Positions 1 through 8,345 of a stretch of 64,000 bases of DNA are shown in pieces. The stretch lies in contig NZ_CP074436.1 of the NCBI RefSeq assembly GCF_016858305.2, forward strand, positions 702,001 to 766,000, given 5' to 3'. The DNA comes from Polaribacter sp. Q13 (GTDB taxonomy: Bacteria; Bacteroidota; Bacteroidia; Flavobacteriales; Flavobacteriaceae). The notes below the pieces were generated by a model, which saw only the letters and a list, made by a program, of their open reading frames with translations, was not told the DNA's origin and did no database searches. Both the position numbers and the translations under genes were made by a program. Positions within the stretch are counted from its first letter, which is position 1. Every line of letters starts with the position of its first letter.

Positions 1-578
1 CAAATGTATTTATAGGAAACAATGTTACTGTTGGTGAAAATTGTGTAATTCATCCAAATGTAACTATTTATGATAATTCAGTAATAGGTAATAATGTTAC
101 CATTCATGCGAATACGGTTTTAGGAGCGGATGCATTTTATTATAAAAACAGACCAGAAGGATTTGATAAATTAATTTCTGGAGGAAGAGTAGTTTTAGAA
201 GATAATGTAGATTTAGGAGCATCTTGTACTATTGATAAAGGCGTTTCTGGTGATACAACTATTGGAAAAGGTACCAAAATTGACAACCAAGTTCATGTTG
301 GGCATGATACCAAAATTGGTAAAAAATGTTTAATAGCTTCGCAAACGGGTATTGCTGGTTGTGTAATTATAGAAGATGAAGTTACTATTTGGGGGCAGGT
401 TGGTACCAATAGCGGAATTACTATAGGTAAAGGAGCTATAATTCTGGGACAAACAGGTGTTACTAAATCTGTTGCAGGAGGAAAAAGTTATTTTGGTACT
501 CCAGTTTCAGAATCAAGAGAAAAATTAAAAGAAATGGCAGAAATAAAACGTTTTTTAAAAGATAGAAAGAACTCATAA
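1..578 (+). CDS. LpxD-like UDP-3-O-acylglucosamine N-acyltransferase, 5' end missing
   Basis: The reading frame is open from the left edge and stops at 576-578, giving the last 192 or so residues. It contains hexapeptide repeats of the left-handed beta-helix type (IGNNVTVGENCVIHPN, then VIGNNVTIHANTVLGADAF) and a QVHVGHDTKIG segment holding the His expected at the active site of LpxD-type acyltransferases, followed by a charged helical tail ending in RKNS. Family knowledge: LpxD adds a hydroxyacyl chain to the UDP-glucosamine precursor of lipid A. Flavobacteria often carry a second, LpxD-like copy directly upstream of sucD, which matches this position, so the true acceptor could differ from that of canonical LpxD. 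The start lies outside the window. Confidence 0.85.
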   Translation, partial: NVFIGNNVTVGENCVIHPNVTIYDNSVIGNNVTIHANTVLGADAFYYKNRPEGFDKLISGGRVVLEDNVDLGASCTIDKGVSGDTTIGKGTKIDNQVHVGHDTKIGKKCLIASQTGIAGCVIIEDEVTIWGQVGTNSGITIGKGAIILGQTGVTKSVAGGKSYFGTPVSESREKLKEMAEIKRFLKDRKNS

Positions 579-708
579 ATTTTTAGATAAACTCTCTAAA
601 AACTTTTAAGAGTATCTTATTCTTTAAAAAGGCTATCTAAACATATAATTATTACTTTTTTATTGATAATAATTTGTTTGAATACTTTTTTAGAAACAAT
701 CAATAAAC

Positions 709-716
709 TATTTTTG
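709..716 (+). promoter_or_regulatory. -7 promoter box of sucD
   Basis: TATTTTTG matches the Bacteroidetes -7 consensus TAnnTTTG exactly and ends 27 bases before the chosen sucD ATG. No TTG is seen at the usual -33 distance. Its position implies that the upstream in-frame codons from 663 are not translated. Confidence 0.45.
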
Positions 717-743
717 TGTAACAATATAAAAAAAATCAAACCA

Positions 744-1616
744 ATGAGTGTTTTAGTAAATAAAAATTCAAAAATTATTGTTCAAGGTTTTACAGGTAGT
801 GAAGGTACTTTTCACGCTGGTCAAATGATTGATTATGGAACGAATGTTGTTGGAGGGGTAACTCCAGGAAAAGGAGGTCAAGTACATTTAGGAAAACCTG
901 TTTTTAATACCGTTAAAGAATCTGTAGATAAGGTTGGGGCAGACACTTCTATTATTTTTGTACCACCAGCTTTTGCTGCGGATGCAATTATGGAATCTGC
1001 AGACGCAGGAATAAAAGTTATCATTTGTATTACAGAAGGAATTCCTACTGCAGACATGGTAAAAGTAAAAGCTTATATTGATAGTAGAGACTGTCGATTG
1101 GTTGGACCTAACTGTCCGGGTGTAATTACACCAGATGAAGCTAAAGTTGGTATTATGCCAGGTTTTATCTTTAAAAAGGGTAGAGTAGGTATCGTTTCTA
1201 AATCTGGAACTTTAACGTATGAAGCAGCAGACCAAGTTGTAAAACAAGGTTACGGAATTACTACAGCTATTGGTATTGGTGGAGATCCAATTATTGGAAC
1301 TACAACAAAAGAAGCAGTTGAGATGTTAATGAATGATCCAGAAACAGAAGCAATTGTTATGATTGGTGAAATTGGAGGGAATTTGGAAGCTGAAGCGGCA
1401 CAATGGATTAAAGCTGATGGAAACAGAAAGCCGGTTGTTGGTTTTATAGCAGGTCAAACTGCACCAGCAGGAAGAACAATGGGGCACGCAGGTGCAATTG
1501 TTGGTGGAGCTGATGATACAGCACAAGCAAAAATGAAAATTTTAGCAGAAAACGGAATTCACGTAGTGAGCTCTCCAGCTAAAATTGGTGAAATGATTGC
1601 AAAAGTCTTAAATTAA
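744..1616 (+). CDS. sucD: succinate-CoA ligase (ADP-forming) subunit alpha
   Basis: This 290-residue protein is the alpha subunit of succinyl-CoA synthetase, which couples succinyl-CoA cleavage to nucleotide phosphorylation in the TCA cycle. The N-terminal CoA-binding Rossmann domain ([20 protein letters not shown]) and the C-terminal ligase domain are complete. The phosphohistidine loop [11 protein letters not shown] places the active-site His at residue 248, close to His246 in E. coli. The frame is open from 663, but the 27 extra residues are hydrophobic and unrelated, and a -7 box lies inside them, so the ATG at 744 is preferred. It yields the usual family length. sucC is not in the window, which is common when the two subunits are unlinked in Flavobacteriia. 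Confidence 0.97.
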   Translation: MSVLVNKNSKIIVQGFTGSEGTFHAGQMIDYGTNVVGGVTPGKGGQVHLGKPVFNTVKESVDKVGADTSIIFVPPAFAADAIMESADAGIKVIICITEGIPTADMVKVKAYIDSRDCRLVGPNCPGVITPDEAKVGIMPGFIFKKGRVGIVSKSGTLTYEAADQVVKQGYGITTAIGIGGDPIIGTTTKEAVEMLMNDPETEAIVMIGEIGGNLEAEAAQWIKADGNRKPVVGFIAGQTAPAGRTMGHAGAIVGGADDTAQAKMKILAENGIHVVSSPAKIGEMIAKVLN

Positions 1617-1663
1617 ATCGATTTCCATTAAGAAACTGTTAAAGTTTTACAATAAAATAGCAT

Positions 1664-1701
1664 AAACTCCGTTGAATTCGTAAATTCAACGGAGTTTTTT
1701 A
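1664..1701 (+). terminator. Rho-independent terminator after sucD
   Basis: A perfect 15-bp stem (arms 1664-1678 and 1683-1697, loop CGTA) is followed by a T run. It lies 48 bases past the sucD stop and just before the M16 peptidase gene. Confidence 0.9.
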
Positions 1702-1722
1702 TTTCAACCAAAATTAATATTT

Positions 1723-4692
1723 ATGAAAGAACTAAAATTGTTATGCATTAGCTTTTTGTTAGTTACAGCAGTAAGTTGTACTACTAGCAAAAAGAAAGAA
1801 AAGAATTATGAGGTAACTTCGCAAAAAGATTCCAACGGGTTATCTTATGAAACAGTACAGAATGACCCAACAGGTTTACGCTTGTATACTTTAGAAAATG
1901 GGTTAAAAGTGTATTTAAGTCAGAATTCTGATGAACCCAAAATTCAAACTTACATTGCCGTAAGAGCTGGTTCTAATTACGACCCAAAAGAATCTACAGG
2001 TTTGGCACATTATTTAGAACACATGGTGTTTAAAGGAACTCATAAAATAGGAACTGTAAATTGGGAAAAAGAAAAAGTATTTTTAGATAAAATTTCTGAC
2101 TTATATGAACAGCATAGAGCAGAAAAAGATGCAGACAAAAAATTGGCATTGTATAAAGAAATTGATAAAGTTTCTTTAGAAGCGTCTAATTATTCTATTG
2201 CCAATGAATATGATAAAATGACGGCATCTTTAGGGGCTACAGGTACAAATGCATATACATGGTTTGAGCAAACGGTATATACAAATAAAATTCCTGCAAA
2301 TGAATTAGATAAATGGGTAGATTTAGAAGCAGAACGTTTTAGCACTTTGGTCTTACGTCTGTTTCATACGGAATTAGAAGCAGTTTTTGAAGAGTTTAAT
2401 AGAGGTCAGGATAATGATTTCAGAAAACGTTATGCTGCCATGTTAGATGGTTTATTTCCAAATCATCCTTACGGACAACAAACAACTATTGGTAAGGCAG
2501 ATCATTTAAAAAATCCTTCTATGGTAGATATCCATAATTATTTTAACAAATATTATGTGCCTAATAACATGGCAGTAATCTTAGTGGGAGATTTTGAATT
2601 TGAACCTACCATTAAAAAAGTAAATGCTGCTTTTGGTAAATTCAAGAGAAAAGAATTAACACATCCAACTTTGCCTAAAGAAGAAAAAATTACAGCTCCA
2701 ATTGTAAATGAAGTCTTTGGTCCAACGTCTGAATCTATTTCTATCGCTTTTAGATCTGAAGGAATAAATACAGAAGAAGAAAAAATGGTAACCCTTTGTG
2801 ATATGATTATGGCAAACGGTAATGCTGGTATTATCGATTTAAATTTAAATCAGAAACAATTGGTGCAAAGAGCAAGTTGTTCGCCAACTTTTTTAAATGA
2901 TTATGGGTATCATTCTTTTACAGGATCACCAAAAACGGGTCAAACGTTAGATGAAGTTAAAGAATTGTTATTAGCTCAAATAGAAAAATTAAAAAATGGC
3001 GAGTTTGAAGATTGGATGATTGAAGCTGTTGTAAATGACTTAAAATTAAGCCAAACAAAACAGTATGAAGACAATTCAGCTTTAGCGGACACCTATGTAA
3101 ATGCATTTATTTATCAACAAGATTGGTCTAAAAGAGTTCAGTTTTTAGACGATTTAAAGAAAATATCAAAAGAGCAATTAGTGGCTTTTGCTAAGAATTT
3201 TTATCAAGATAATTATGTAGTTACTTACAAAAGAAAAGGAGAGGACAAGAATATTGTAAAAGTAGCAAATCCGGGAATTACACCTGTACATTTAAATAGA
3301 GATAAAAGTTCTGAATTTATTACAGCTTTCAATAAGATAGAATCGAAACCTTTACAGCCTAAATATGTAGATTATAAGACAGCAATTAAAGAAACGAAGA
3401 CCGAAAACGGAATTAAAGTTTCTTATGTTTTAAATGATAAAAATGATTTATTCGATATGAATATCATTTTTGATATGGGAAGTGATAATGATAAAAAATT
3501 ATCTTTAGCTGCTGGTTATTTAGAATATATTGGAACTGATAAATATACCAATGAAGAACTTAAAAAAGAGTTCTATAAATTGGGAATATCTTATTATGTT
3601 AGCACTGCAAGCGATAAAACGTATGTTGGTTTAAGCGGATTAAAAGAAAATTTAGATGAAGGTTTAAAGTTGTTAGAACATCTTTGGGATAACGCTAAAG
3701 CAGATAAAGAAGCATATGATAAATATGTAGAAAAAATCTACAAAGGGCGTCAGGACGGAAAAACACAAAAAGGAAATATTCTTTGGAACGGTTTGATGAA
3801 CTACGGTAAATATGGTGAGGATTCTCCTTTAAGAGACATCATGCAAATAGATGAATTAAAAGCTATTGATCCTGAAGAATTAGTTGCGCTTATTAAGGAT
3901 ATGAAAAATTATAAGCAACGTATTTTTTATTATGGTAAAGATGTAGATACTGCTGTGGCATCACTTAATATCAATCATAAAGTATATGGAGAGTTAAAAG
4001 AATATCCAGTGGCAAAAGTATATAAAGAAACCGAAACTGGTGACAATGTATTCTTTACAGATTATGATATGGTACAAACGGAACTAATGTTTTTGGCAAA
4101 AGGAGAGCCTTTTAAACCAGAAAATATGGCAGCTTCAACGTTGTTTAATACGTATTTTGGAAGTGGTTTATCATCAATTGTATTTCAGGAGATTAGAGAA
4201 TCTAAATCTTTAGCATATTCTGCTTTTGCTTCTTATCAAGGAGCTTCTAAAAAAGATTCTCCTAATTATGTAATGGCTTATGTTGGTACGCAAGCTAACA
4301 AATTAGAGCAGGCTGTAGATGCAATGATGGAATTAATGAATGATATGCCTGAAGCCGAAAAACAATTTAATGCAGCTAAAGAAGCTACTTTAAAGAAATT
4401 AGCAGCGCAAAGAATTACAAAATCTAATATTTTTTGGTCTTATGAAAGACTTAAAAAATTAGGAATTGATAATGACAATAGAGAGGCAATGTACAATACT
4501 ATTAAAGGAATGACCATGGAAGATTTAAAGACATTCTTTAATAAAAATATTAAAGGAGAATCTTATAATGTGATGGTTATTGGTAATAAGAAAGATTTAG
4601 ATGTAAAATCTTTACAAAAACTGGGTAAAATAAAAGAATTAGATATTGATTATTTATTTAATTATGTAGACAAAAAGGAAGTAAAGCAATAG
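1723..4692 (+). CDS. M16 family zinc metallopeptidase, lipoprotein
   Basis: This 989-residue protein is a predicted envelope-anchored metallopeptidase of the pitrilysin/insulysin type (M16). A signal peptide ends in the lipobox AVSC, giving lipidation at Cys19. The inverted zinc motif HYLEH is at residues 96-100, and the third zinc ligand is probably Glu224 in AVFEEFNRG. A helical insert of about 50 residues lies between the motif and that Glu. The second half (from about residue 560) is the usual inactive M16 partner domain, containing FGSGLSSIVFQEIRE. The length fits two-module M16 proteins. Substrates cannot be read from the sequence; small peptides are the family norm. The gene stands alone between two terminators with only 22 bases upstream after the first, so its promoter may overlap the sucD end. 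Confidence 0.93.
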   Translation: MKELKLLCISFLLVTAVSCTTSKKKEKNYEVTSQKDSNGLSYETVQNDPTGLRLYTLENGLKVYLSQNSDEPKIQTYIAVRAGSNYDPKESTGLAHYLEHMVFKGTHKIGTVNWEKEKVFLDKISDLYEQHRAEKDADKKLALYKEIDKVSLEASNYSIANEYDKMTASLGATGTNAYTWFEQTVYTNKIPANELDKWVDLEAERFSTLVLRLFHTELEAVFEEFNRGQDNDFRKRYAAMLDGLFPNHPYGQQTTIGKADHLKNPSMVDIHNYFNKYYVPNNMAVILVGDFEFEPTIKKVNAAFGKFKRKELTHPTLPKEEKITAPIVNEVFGPTSESISIAFRSEGINTEEEKMVTLCDMIMANGNAGIIDLNLNQKQLVQRASCSPTFLNDYGYHSFTGSPKTGQTLDEVKELLLAQIEKLKNGEFEDWMIEAVVNDLKLSQTKQYEDNSALADTYVNAFIYQQDWSKRVQFLDDLKKISKEQLVAFAKNFYQDNYVVTYKRKGEDKNIVKVANPGITPVHLNRDKSSEFITAFNKIESKPLQPKYVDYKTAIKETKTENGIKVSYVLNDKNDLFDMNIIFDMGSDNDKKLSLAAGYLEYIGTDKYTNEELKKEFYKLGISYYVSTASDKTYVGLSGLKENLDEGLKLLEHLWDNAKADKEAYDKYVEKIYKGRQDGKTQKGNILWNGLMNYGKYGEDSPLRDIMQIDELKAIDPEELVALIKDMKNYKQRIFYYGKDVDTAVASLNINHKVYGELKEYPVAKVYKETETGDNVFFTDYDMVQTELMFLAKGEPFKPENMAASTLFNTYFGSGLSSIVFQEIRESKSLAYSAFASYQGASKKDSPNYVMAYVGTQANKLEQAVDAMMELMNDMPEAEKQFNAAKEATLKKLAAQRITKSNIFWSYERLKKLGIDNDNREAMYNTIKGMTMEDLKTFFNKNIKGESYNVMVIGNKKDLDVKSLQKLGKIKELDIDYLFNYVDKKEVKQ

Positions 4693-4713
4693 TAATTATT
4701 ACTTTTAAATAGT

Positions 4714-4752
4714 AAAACTCGTAAAGCAAAATTTGTTTTACGAGTTTTTTAT
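4714..4752 (+). terminator. Rho-independent terminator after the M16 gene
   Basis: Stem arms 4714-4725 and 4737-4748 pair perfectly around an AT-rich loop and run into a T tract. It closes the M16 transcript before fabG. Confidence 0.85.
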
Positions 4753-4766
4753 TTTTAGTATCTTTG
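4733..4766 (+). promoter_or_regulatory. fabG promoter (-33 TTG, -7 TATCTTTG)
   Basis: TATCTTTG at 4759-4766 matches TAnnTTTG, and TTG at 4733-4735 lies 23 bases upstream, the long end of the accepted spacing. The ATG of fabG is 24 bases past the -7 box. The -33 element overlaps the preceding terminator loop. Confidence 0.6.
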
Positions 4767-4790
4767 CGCCTGTAAAAACAACTAAATAAT

Positions 4791-5534
4791 ATGAAATTAT
4801 TAGAAAATAAATCTGCAATTATTACAGGTGCTACAAGAGGTATTGGTCGTGGAATTGCTATTGAATTTGCTAAACAAGGTGCAAATGTAGCTTTTACTTA
4901 CAGTTCTTCTGTTGATGCAGCAATTGCTTTAGAAGAAGAGTTAAAAGCTTTTGGAGTTTCAGCAAAAGGATACCAATCTAACGCAGCAGACTTTGATGCT
5001 GCTCAAGAATTGGCAAAAGAAGTTTTAAAAGAATTTGGAGCTATAGATATTTTAGTAAATAATGCAGGTATAACAAAAGATAATTTGTTAATGCGTATTT
5101 CTGAAGACGATTTTGATAAAGTTATAGAAGTAAATTTAAAATCTGTTTTTAATTTAACCAAAGCGGTTATTCGTCCGATGATGAAACAACGAAAAGGATC
5201 TATTATAAATATGAGTTCTGTTGTTGGTATTAAAGGAAATGCTGGTCAAACTAATTATGCTGCTTCAAAAGCTGGTATTGTTGGTTTTTCTAAATCGGTG
5301 GCTTTAGAGTTAGGTTCTAGAAATATTAGAAGTAACGTAGTTGCTCCTGGTTTTATAGAAACAGAAATGACAGAAAAATTAGATGAAGCAACTGTACAAA
5401 GTTGGAGAGACGGAATTCCTTTAAAAAGAGGAGGGCAGCCAATAGACATTGCAAACGCATGTGTGTTTTTAGCTTCTGATATGAGTGCTTATATTACAGG
5501 TCAAACTTTATCTGTAGATGGAGGTATGAACTAA
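4791..5534 (+). CDS. fabG: 3-oxoacyl-ACP reductase FabG
   Basis: This 247-residue short-chain dehydrogenase reduces 3-oxoacyl-ACP with NADPH in fatty acid elongation. The cofactor loop TGATRGIG is at residues 13-20, NNAG at 90-93, and the catalytic set is Ser143, Tyr156 and Lys160 in YAASK. The C-terminal SVDGGMN and the SDMSAYITGQ segment are typical of FabG rather than of sugar dehydrogenases. It is monocistronic, with its own promoter and a terminator behind it. Another SDR of similar size occurs at 46990, but that one sits in a sugar locus and lacks the FabG-type tail. Confidence 0.93.
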   Translation: MKLLENKSAIITGATRGIGRGIAIEFAKQGANVAFTYSSSVDAAIALEEELKAFGVSAKGYQSNAADFDAAQELAKEVLKEFGAIDILVNNAGITKDNLLMRISEDDFDKVIEVNLKSVFNLTKAVIRPMMKQRKGSIINMSSVVGIKGNAGQTNYAASKAGIVGFSKSVALELGSRNIRSNVVAPGFIETEMTEKLDEATVQSWRDGIPLKRGGQPIDIANACVFLASDMSAYITGQTLSVDGGMN

Positions 5535-5556
5535 AGTGTACACTTTATAATATTCT

Positions 5557-5592
5557 AAAAAAGCTTCAATATAAAATATTGAAGCTTTTTTT
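5557..5592 (+). terminator. bidirectional terminator between fabG and the HAD gene
   Basis: A 16-bp stem (5557-5572 with 5576-5591, loop AAA) is flanked by A and T runs, so it can stop transcription from both sides. It separates fabG from the convergent phosphatase gene. Confidence 0.88.
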
Positions 5593-5669
5593 ACGTTTCT
5601 AAATATGTTCTATTAGAGTTGTTTTTATACTTAACGAGATGTTCTTATATTTATAATTATCAGCTCAAA

Positions 5670-6320
5670 TTATTGTAGAGTCTTCAGGTAAATAATAACA
5701 TCTAACATAGATGAAAAGATGTTATTTGCTATCGTAAACCTAGGGTCATTTTTATCTTCGGGTATTACTATAGTGTTCATAGAAGCAGCTTTGGCAGCGA
5801 TTAAACCTGTAACGCTATCTTCTAAAATCAAGCAATTTTCCGTATTCACTTTCAGTAATTTTGCTACTTTCAGATAAATAGCTGGATGTGGTTTTCCGTA
5901 TTCTTCAGTATCTGCACTGCAAACAACATTAAAATAATGAGCTATATTCAGTCTGTTAAAAACTGCGTTAATAATAGGTTTGCTAGAGGATGTTGCTAAG
6001 GCAATATTAAAGTTGTTTTTTGTTAAATAATCTAACAACTCGAATAAGCCATTTTTAGCTTTTCCTTTTTTAGTAATTAATTGAACTACAGCGGTAATAA
6101 TTTCTTGTTCTAATAATTTAGGATTTACAGTTAATTGGTGTAATTGACACCAGGTTAAGGAAACATCATCTATCCTTTTGCCCATGGTGTTTTTAATACA
6201 GTCTTCTATGGAAACGGTAACATTATAACTGGCTAAAATTTCTATTTGTGCTTGTCTCCAAAAAGGTTCTGAGTCTATGATAACTCCATCCATATCAAAA
6301 ATAAAAGTATTTATCTTCAT
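5670..6320 (-). CDS. HAD-family phosphatase, HxpB (YniC)-like
   Basis: This 216-residue HAD phosphatase starts with the nucleophile motif FDMDGVIIDSEPFW (Asp9 and Asp11 catalytic). It has the Ser motif ALATSSS, then the Lys motif KPHPAIYLKVAKLL, and the acidic motif LEDSVTGLIAAKAA. The order of segments and the NDPRF stretch near the end closely resemble E. coli HxpB, which dephosphorylates 2-deoxyglucose-6-phosphate and hexitol 6-phosphates. Its ATG overlaps the stop of the upstream regulator gene (TAATG), so the two are translationally coupled. Placement beside a mannitol-type operon suggests removal of stray phosphorylated hexitol or sugar; this is inference. A beta-phosphoglucomutase role is less likely because no maltose-type genes are near. 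Confidence 0.82.
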   Translation of the reverse strand: MKINTFIFDMDGVIIDSEPFWRQAQIEILASYNVTVSIEDCIKNTMGKRIDDVSLTWCQLHQLTVNPKLLEQEIITAVVQLITKKGKAKNGLFELLDYLTKNNFNIALATSSSKPIINAVFNRLNIAHYFNVVCSADTEEYGKPHPAIYLKVAKLLKVNTENCLILEDSVTGLIAAKAASMNTIVIPEDKNDPRFTIANNIFSSMLDVIIYLKTLQ

Positions 6321-7057
6321 TAAATGTTGATTAAAAAATTATTATTGATCATTTTATCATAAATGTTTTTACTAAACATATAGAGTTGTGCTGGTCTTTT
6401 AGAAATACCAACTTGCTTTTCGTCCAAAGCAATAATATATTTCTTATTGATTACTTTTCTTCTAAAATTTCTGTTGTCTATCTCTATCCCTAAAATGGAT
6501 TGATATACATCTTGTACCTCGTTTATGGTGAATTTTTCAGGTAAAAGCTCAAAAATAATGGGTTCATGTAAACATTTTGTTTTTAAGTCTTCATGAGCTT
6601 CTTGTATAATTTTTTTGTGATCAAAACCTAAACTAGGTAAGTCTGAAAATGGAAACCACTTTGCTTCATATTTGTTATGGATAACATCAATATCTTCCGT
6701 TTTTAATAAAAAGTAATAAGCAATTGTAATGGTTCTAAAATTGAAATCTTCATTTTTTATCCATAGAATATCTTTTTCATTCATCAGCCTATTAGGGTCT
6801 CCAAAAGCTTTAAATTGTTTTTTATATAGATTTGTTAACCCTGTTAATTCTTTTAAAACTCTAGAGGCAGATTCATCTAAAGTTTCATTTTCATATACAT
6901 GATATCCCGTTAATACGTAATCATCTACCAAAACTTCATTACTAGATTTGGCTTTTAAATATCGTTTAATTAATAAAACATTTAATGATTTTGTATTGGT
7001 GTCATAGCCAAAAATTACGCAGTCTACCGATAAATTTGGAATTTTTTTAATTTTCAT
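6320..7057 (-). CDS. NrtR/AraR-type transcriptional regulator (degenerate Nudix domain + winged helix)
   Basis: Of 245 residues, about 1-150 form a Nudix fold (VDCVIFGYD, VLVDDYVLTGYHVYENETLDE) and about 155-230 a winged-helix domain (FTINEVQDVYQSILGIEIDNRNFRRKV). The Nudix box reads RVLKELTG where a hydrolase has REUxEExG, so the metal-binding Glu residues are missing and catalysis is unlikely. This two-domain form is that of NrtR and of the Bacteroides arabinose regulator AraR, which use the Nudix domain as ligand sensor and generally repress transcription. It is divergent from the polyol operon, and two related palindromes lie between them, so it probably controls both itself and the operon. 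Ligand unknown; a polyol, ketose or phosphorylated derivative is plausible. Confidence 0.85.
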   Translation of the reverse strand: MKIKKIPNLSVDCVIFGYDTNTKSLNVLLIKRYLKAKSSNEVLVDDYVLTGYHVYENETLDESASRVLKELTGLTNLYKKQFKAFGDPNRLMNEKDILWIKNEDFNFRTITIAYYFLLKTEDIDVIHNKYEAKWFPFSDLPSLGFDHKKIIQEAHEDLKTKCLHEPIIFELLPEKFTINEVQDVYQSILGIEIDNRNFRRKVINKKYIIALDEKQVGISKRPAQLYMFSKNIYDKMINNNFLINI

Positions 7058-7105
7058 AAGATATTATAAGTTGTAAATTTAGTTAATTTTTTCGGATTTA
7101 CCAAT

Positions 7106-7124
7106 AAACGTTTTATTGACGTTA
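7106..7124. promoter_or_regulatory. candidate operator 1 of the Nudix-type regulator
   Basis: AAACGTTTTATTGACGTTA is an imperfect 19-bp palindrome of the form AAACGT-N7-ACGTTW. It lies 49 bases upstream of the regulator start, where it could mediate autoregulation. It shares both half-sites and spacing with the site at 7315-7333. Confidence 0.6.
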
Positions 7125-7300
7125 AAGAGTTTGTTTTGTGAAATTAATTGATAAAAATATAAATTAAGTGTCATTTGTAAATACTATTTCTAAATCCATT
7201 AATTCTAATTTCGGTGTAAGTTAAATCAATATACCATAGTTTTTAGCTAAATTAGAGTATATTTTTTGACTTTTATTAGGAAGTGTAAAATAATTTTATT

Positions 7301-7308
7301 TACATTTG
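7301..7308 (+). promoter_or_regulatory. -7 box of the polyol operon
   Basis: TACATTTG matches TAnnTTTG exactly. No good -33 TTG is present at the normal distance. Candidate operator 2 begins 7 bases downstream, over the expected transcription start. Confidence 0.55.
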
Positions 7309-7314
7309 CATAGT

Positions 7315-7333
7315 AAACGTCATTATGACGTTT
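7315..7333. promoter_or_regulatory. candidate operator 2 of the Nudix-type regulator
   Basis: AAACGTCATTATGACGTTT is a perfect 19-bp palindrome with a one-base centre. It overlaps the expected start site of the polyol operon, a typical repressor position, and matches the site at 7106-7124 in half-sites and spacing. The rest of the 311-base gap between the divergent genes is AT-rich with nothing else recognisable. Confidence 0.7.
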
Positions 7334-7368
7334 AAAAGCGAAAACGATTTCACATTAAATTAGAAATA

Positions 7369-8262
7369 ATGACACTACCAATTAAACATGTATCATTAAG
7401 ATATTTAGCATCAACTAGAAATGATATCATAATTAAGCATAGAAAAGTGAGAAGCATAACATTAGCTGTTTGTGTGTTTTTGCTATTAGGGACTCATATT
7501 GTATCTGCTCAAGATACGGATGTAAAAAAAGATGATTATAAAGCTTTTTTAATAAGCGCACATCTTAAAAATATGCATTTGTGGCATGGTTCTGTTGTTA
7601 CTCCTGGACCAATGATCGCTACTAGTCTAGAATTTAATTCTAGAGATTCTAAATTTACTTTAGGTGTTTGGGGCGGAACCAGTTTTGGAACTTCTACAGA
7701 TGTTATTAATAAAAATACGGGTAAAAACGTAGCTGCACATTATCAGGAGTTTTCATTATATACGAAATATCGTTTTTCAGACACATTTTTTATTGAAGCG
7801 GTTTCGCATAATAATTATACAGGTGTAGAAGAAAGAGGAGATGTTTTGCATTATTGGAGTTATGATAAAACACAAGGTTATAATTTTGTTGATGTTAATT
7901 TTGGCTACAATATTACACCTAGTACATTATTGTATTTCGCAACTATTATAAACGGTGGAGCAGGAGATTATGAGGTGCAAACGGATGGTTCTTTAAAAAA
8001 TTCTTGGACTCATTATTTTGAGGTAAGTAGTAAAGTTTGGGAAAAAGAGGATGCTAGCTTATCTTTATTTGCTGGTGGCGCTTGGTCTTTTGTTACAGAT
8101 AAAACATTTTATACAGAAAATGCAGGTAACCTTATTAATGTAGGTGCAACCTATAATAAAAACGTAAAATTAGGAACTTATAATTTACCAATAGGAGTAA
8201 CAGCAATGTGGAATCCCGAACAGGAAAAAACAGTACTTCAACTAGATATAACTTTATTTTAA
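7369..8262 (+). CDS. putative outer-membrane beta-barrel protein of the polyol operon
   Basis: This 297-residue protein has a late hydrophobic signal (SITLAVCVFLLLGTHIVSA, residues 29-47) with likely cleavage before QDTD. The rest alternates in beta-strand fashion with many aromatic residues (FTLGVWGGTSFGTST, EFSLYTKYRFSD, YFEVSSKVWE) and ends LQLDITLF, a C-terminal Phe as in many barrels. It resembles TorF-like putative porins, though only weakly. The 28 residues before the hydrophobic stretch are unusually long; a GTG at 7447 would give a standard signal peptide, but the ATG at 7369 is kept because it lies close behind the promoter and operator. It is first in the operon, so it probably serves polyol entry through the outer membrane, which is inference. 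Confidence 0.65.
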   Translation: MTLPIKHVSLRYLASTRNDIIIKHRKVRSITLAVCVFLLLGTHIVSAQDTDVKKDDYKAFLISAHLKNMHLWHGSVVTPGPMIATSLEFNSRDSKFTLGVWGGTSFGTSTDVINKNTGKNVAAHYQEFSLYTKYRFSDTFFIEAVSHNNYTGVEERGDVLHYWSYDKTQGYNFVDVNFGYNITPSTLLYFATIINGGAGDYEVQTDGSLKNSWTHYFEVSSKVWEKEDASLSLFAGGAWSFVTDKTFYTENAGNLINVGATYNKNVKLGTYNLPIGVTAMWNPEQEKTVLQLDITLF

Positions 8263-8294
8263 GATTTTCATAATTACAAATAGTAAAACTTACC

Positions 8295-8310
8295 ATGCAA
8301 TGCATTGTAT
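8295..8310. repeat. small palindrome between operon genes
   Basis: ATGCAATGCATTGTAT forms a near-perfect inverted repeat in the 83-base gap between the barrel gene and the carrier gene, followed by an A run. It may be an mRNA hairpin that adjusts expression of the downstream genes; there is no direct evidence for this. Confidence 0.3.
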
Positions 8311-8345
8311 AAAAAATTAATAAAATTAACTTTAAAAAACATCAC

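Noticed and set aside
580..642. Terminator after the LpxD-like gene
   Set aside because: Only weak, mismatched AT-rich pairings are present and no T run follows a stem.
663..743. N-terminal extension of sucD
   Set aside because: The added residues are unlike any sucD and the stretch carries an exact -7 promoter box.
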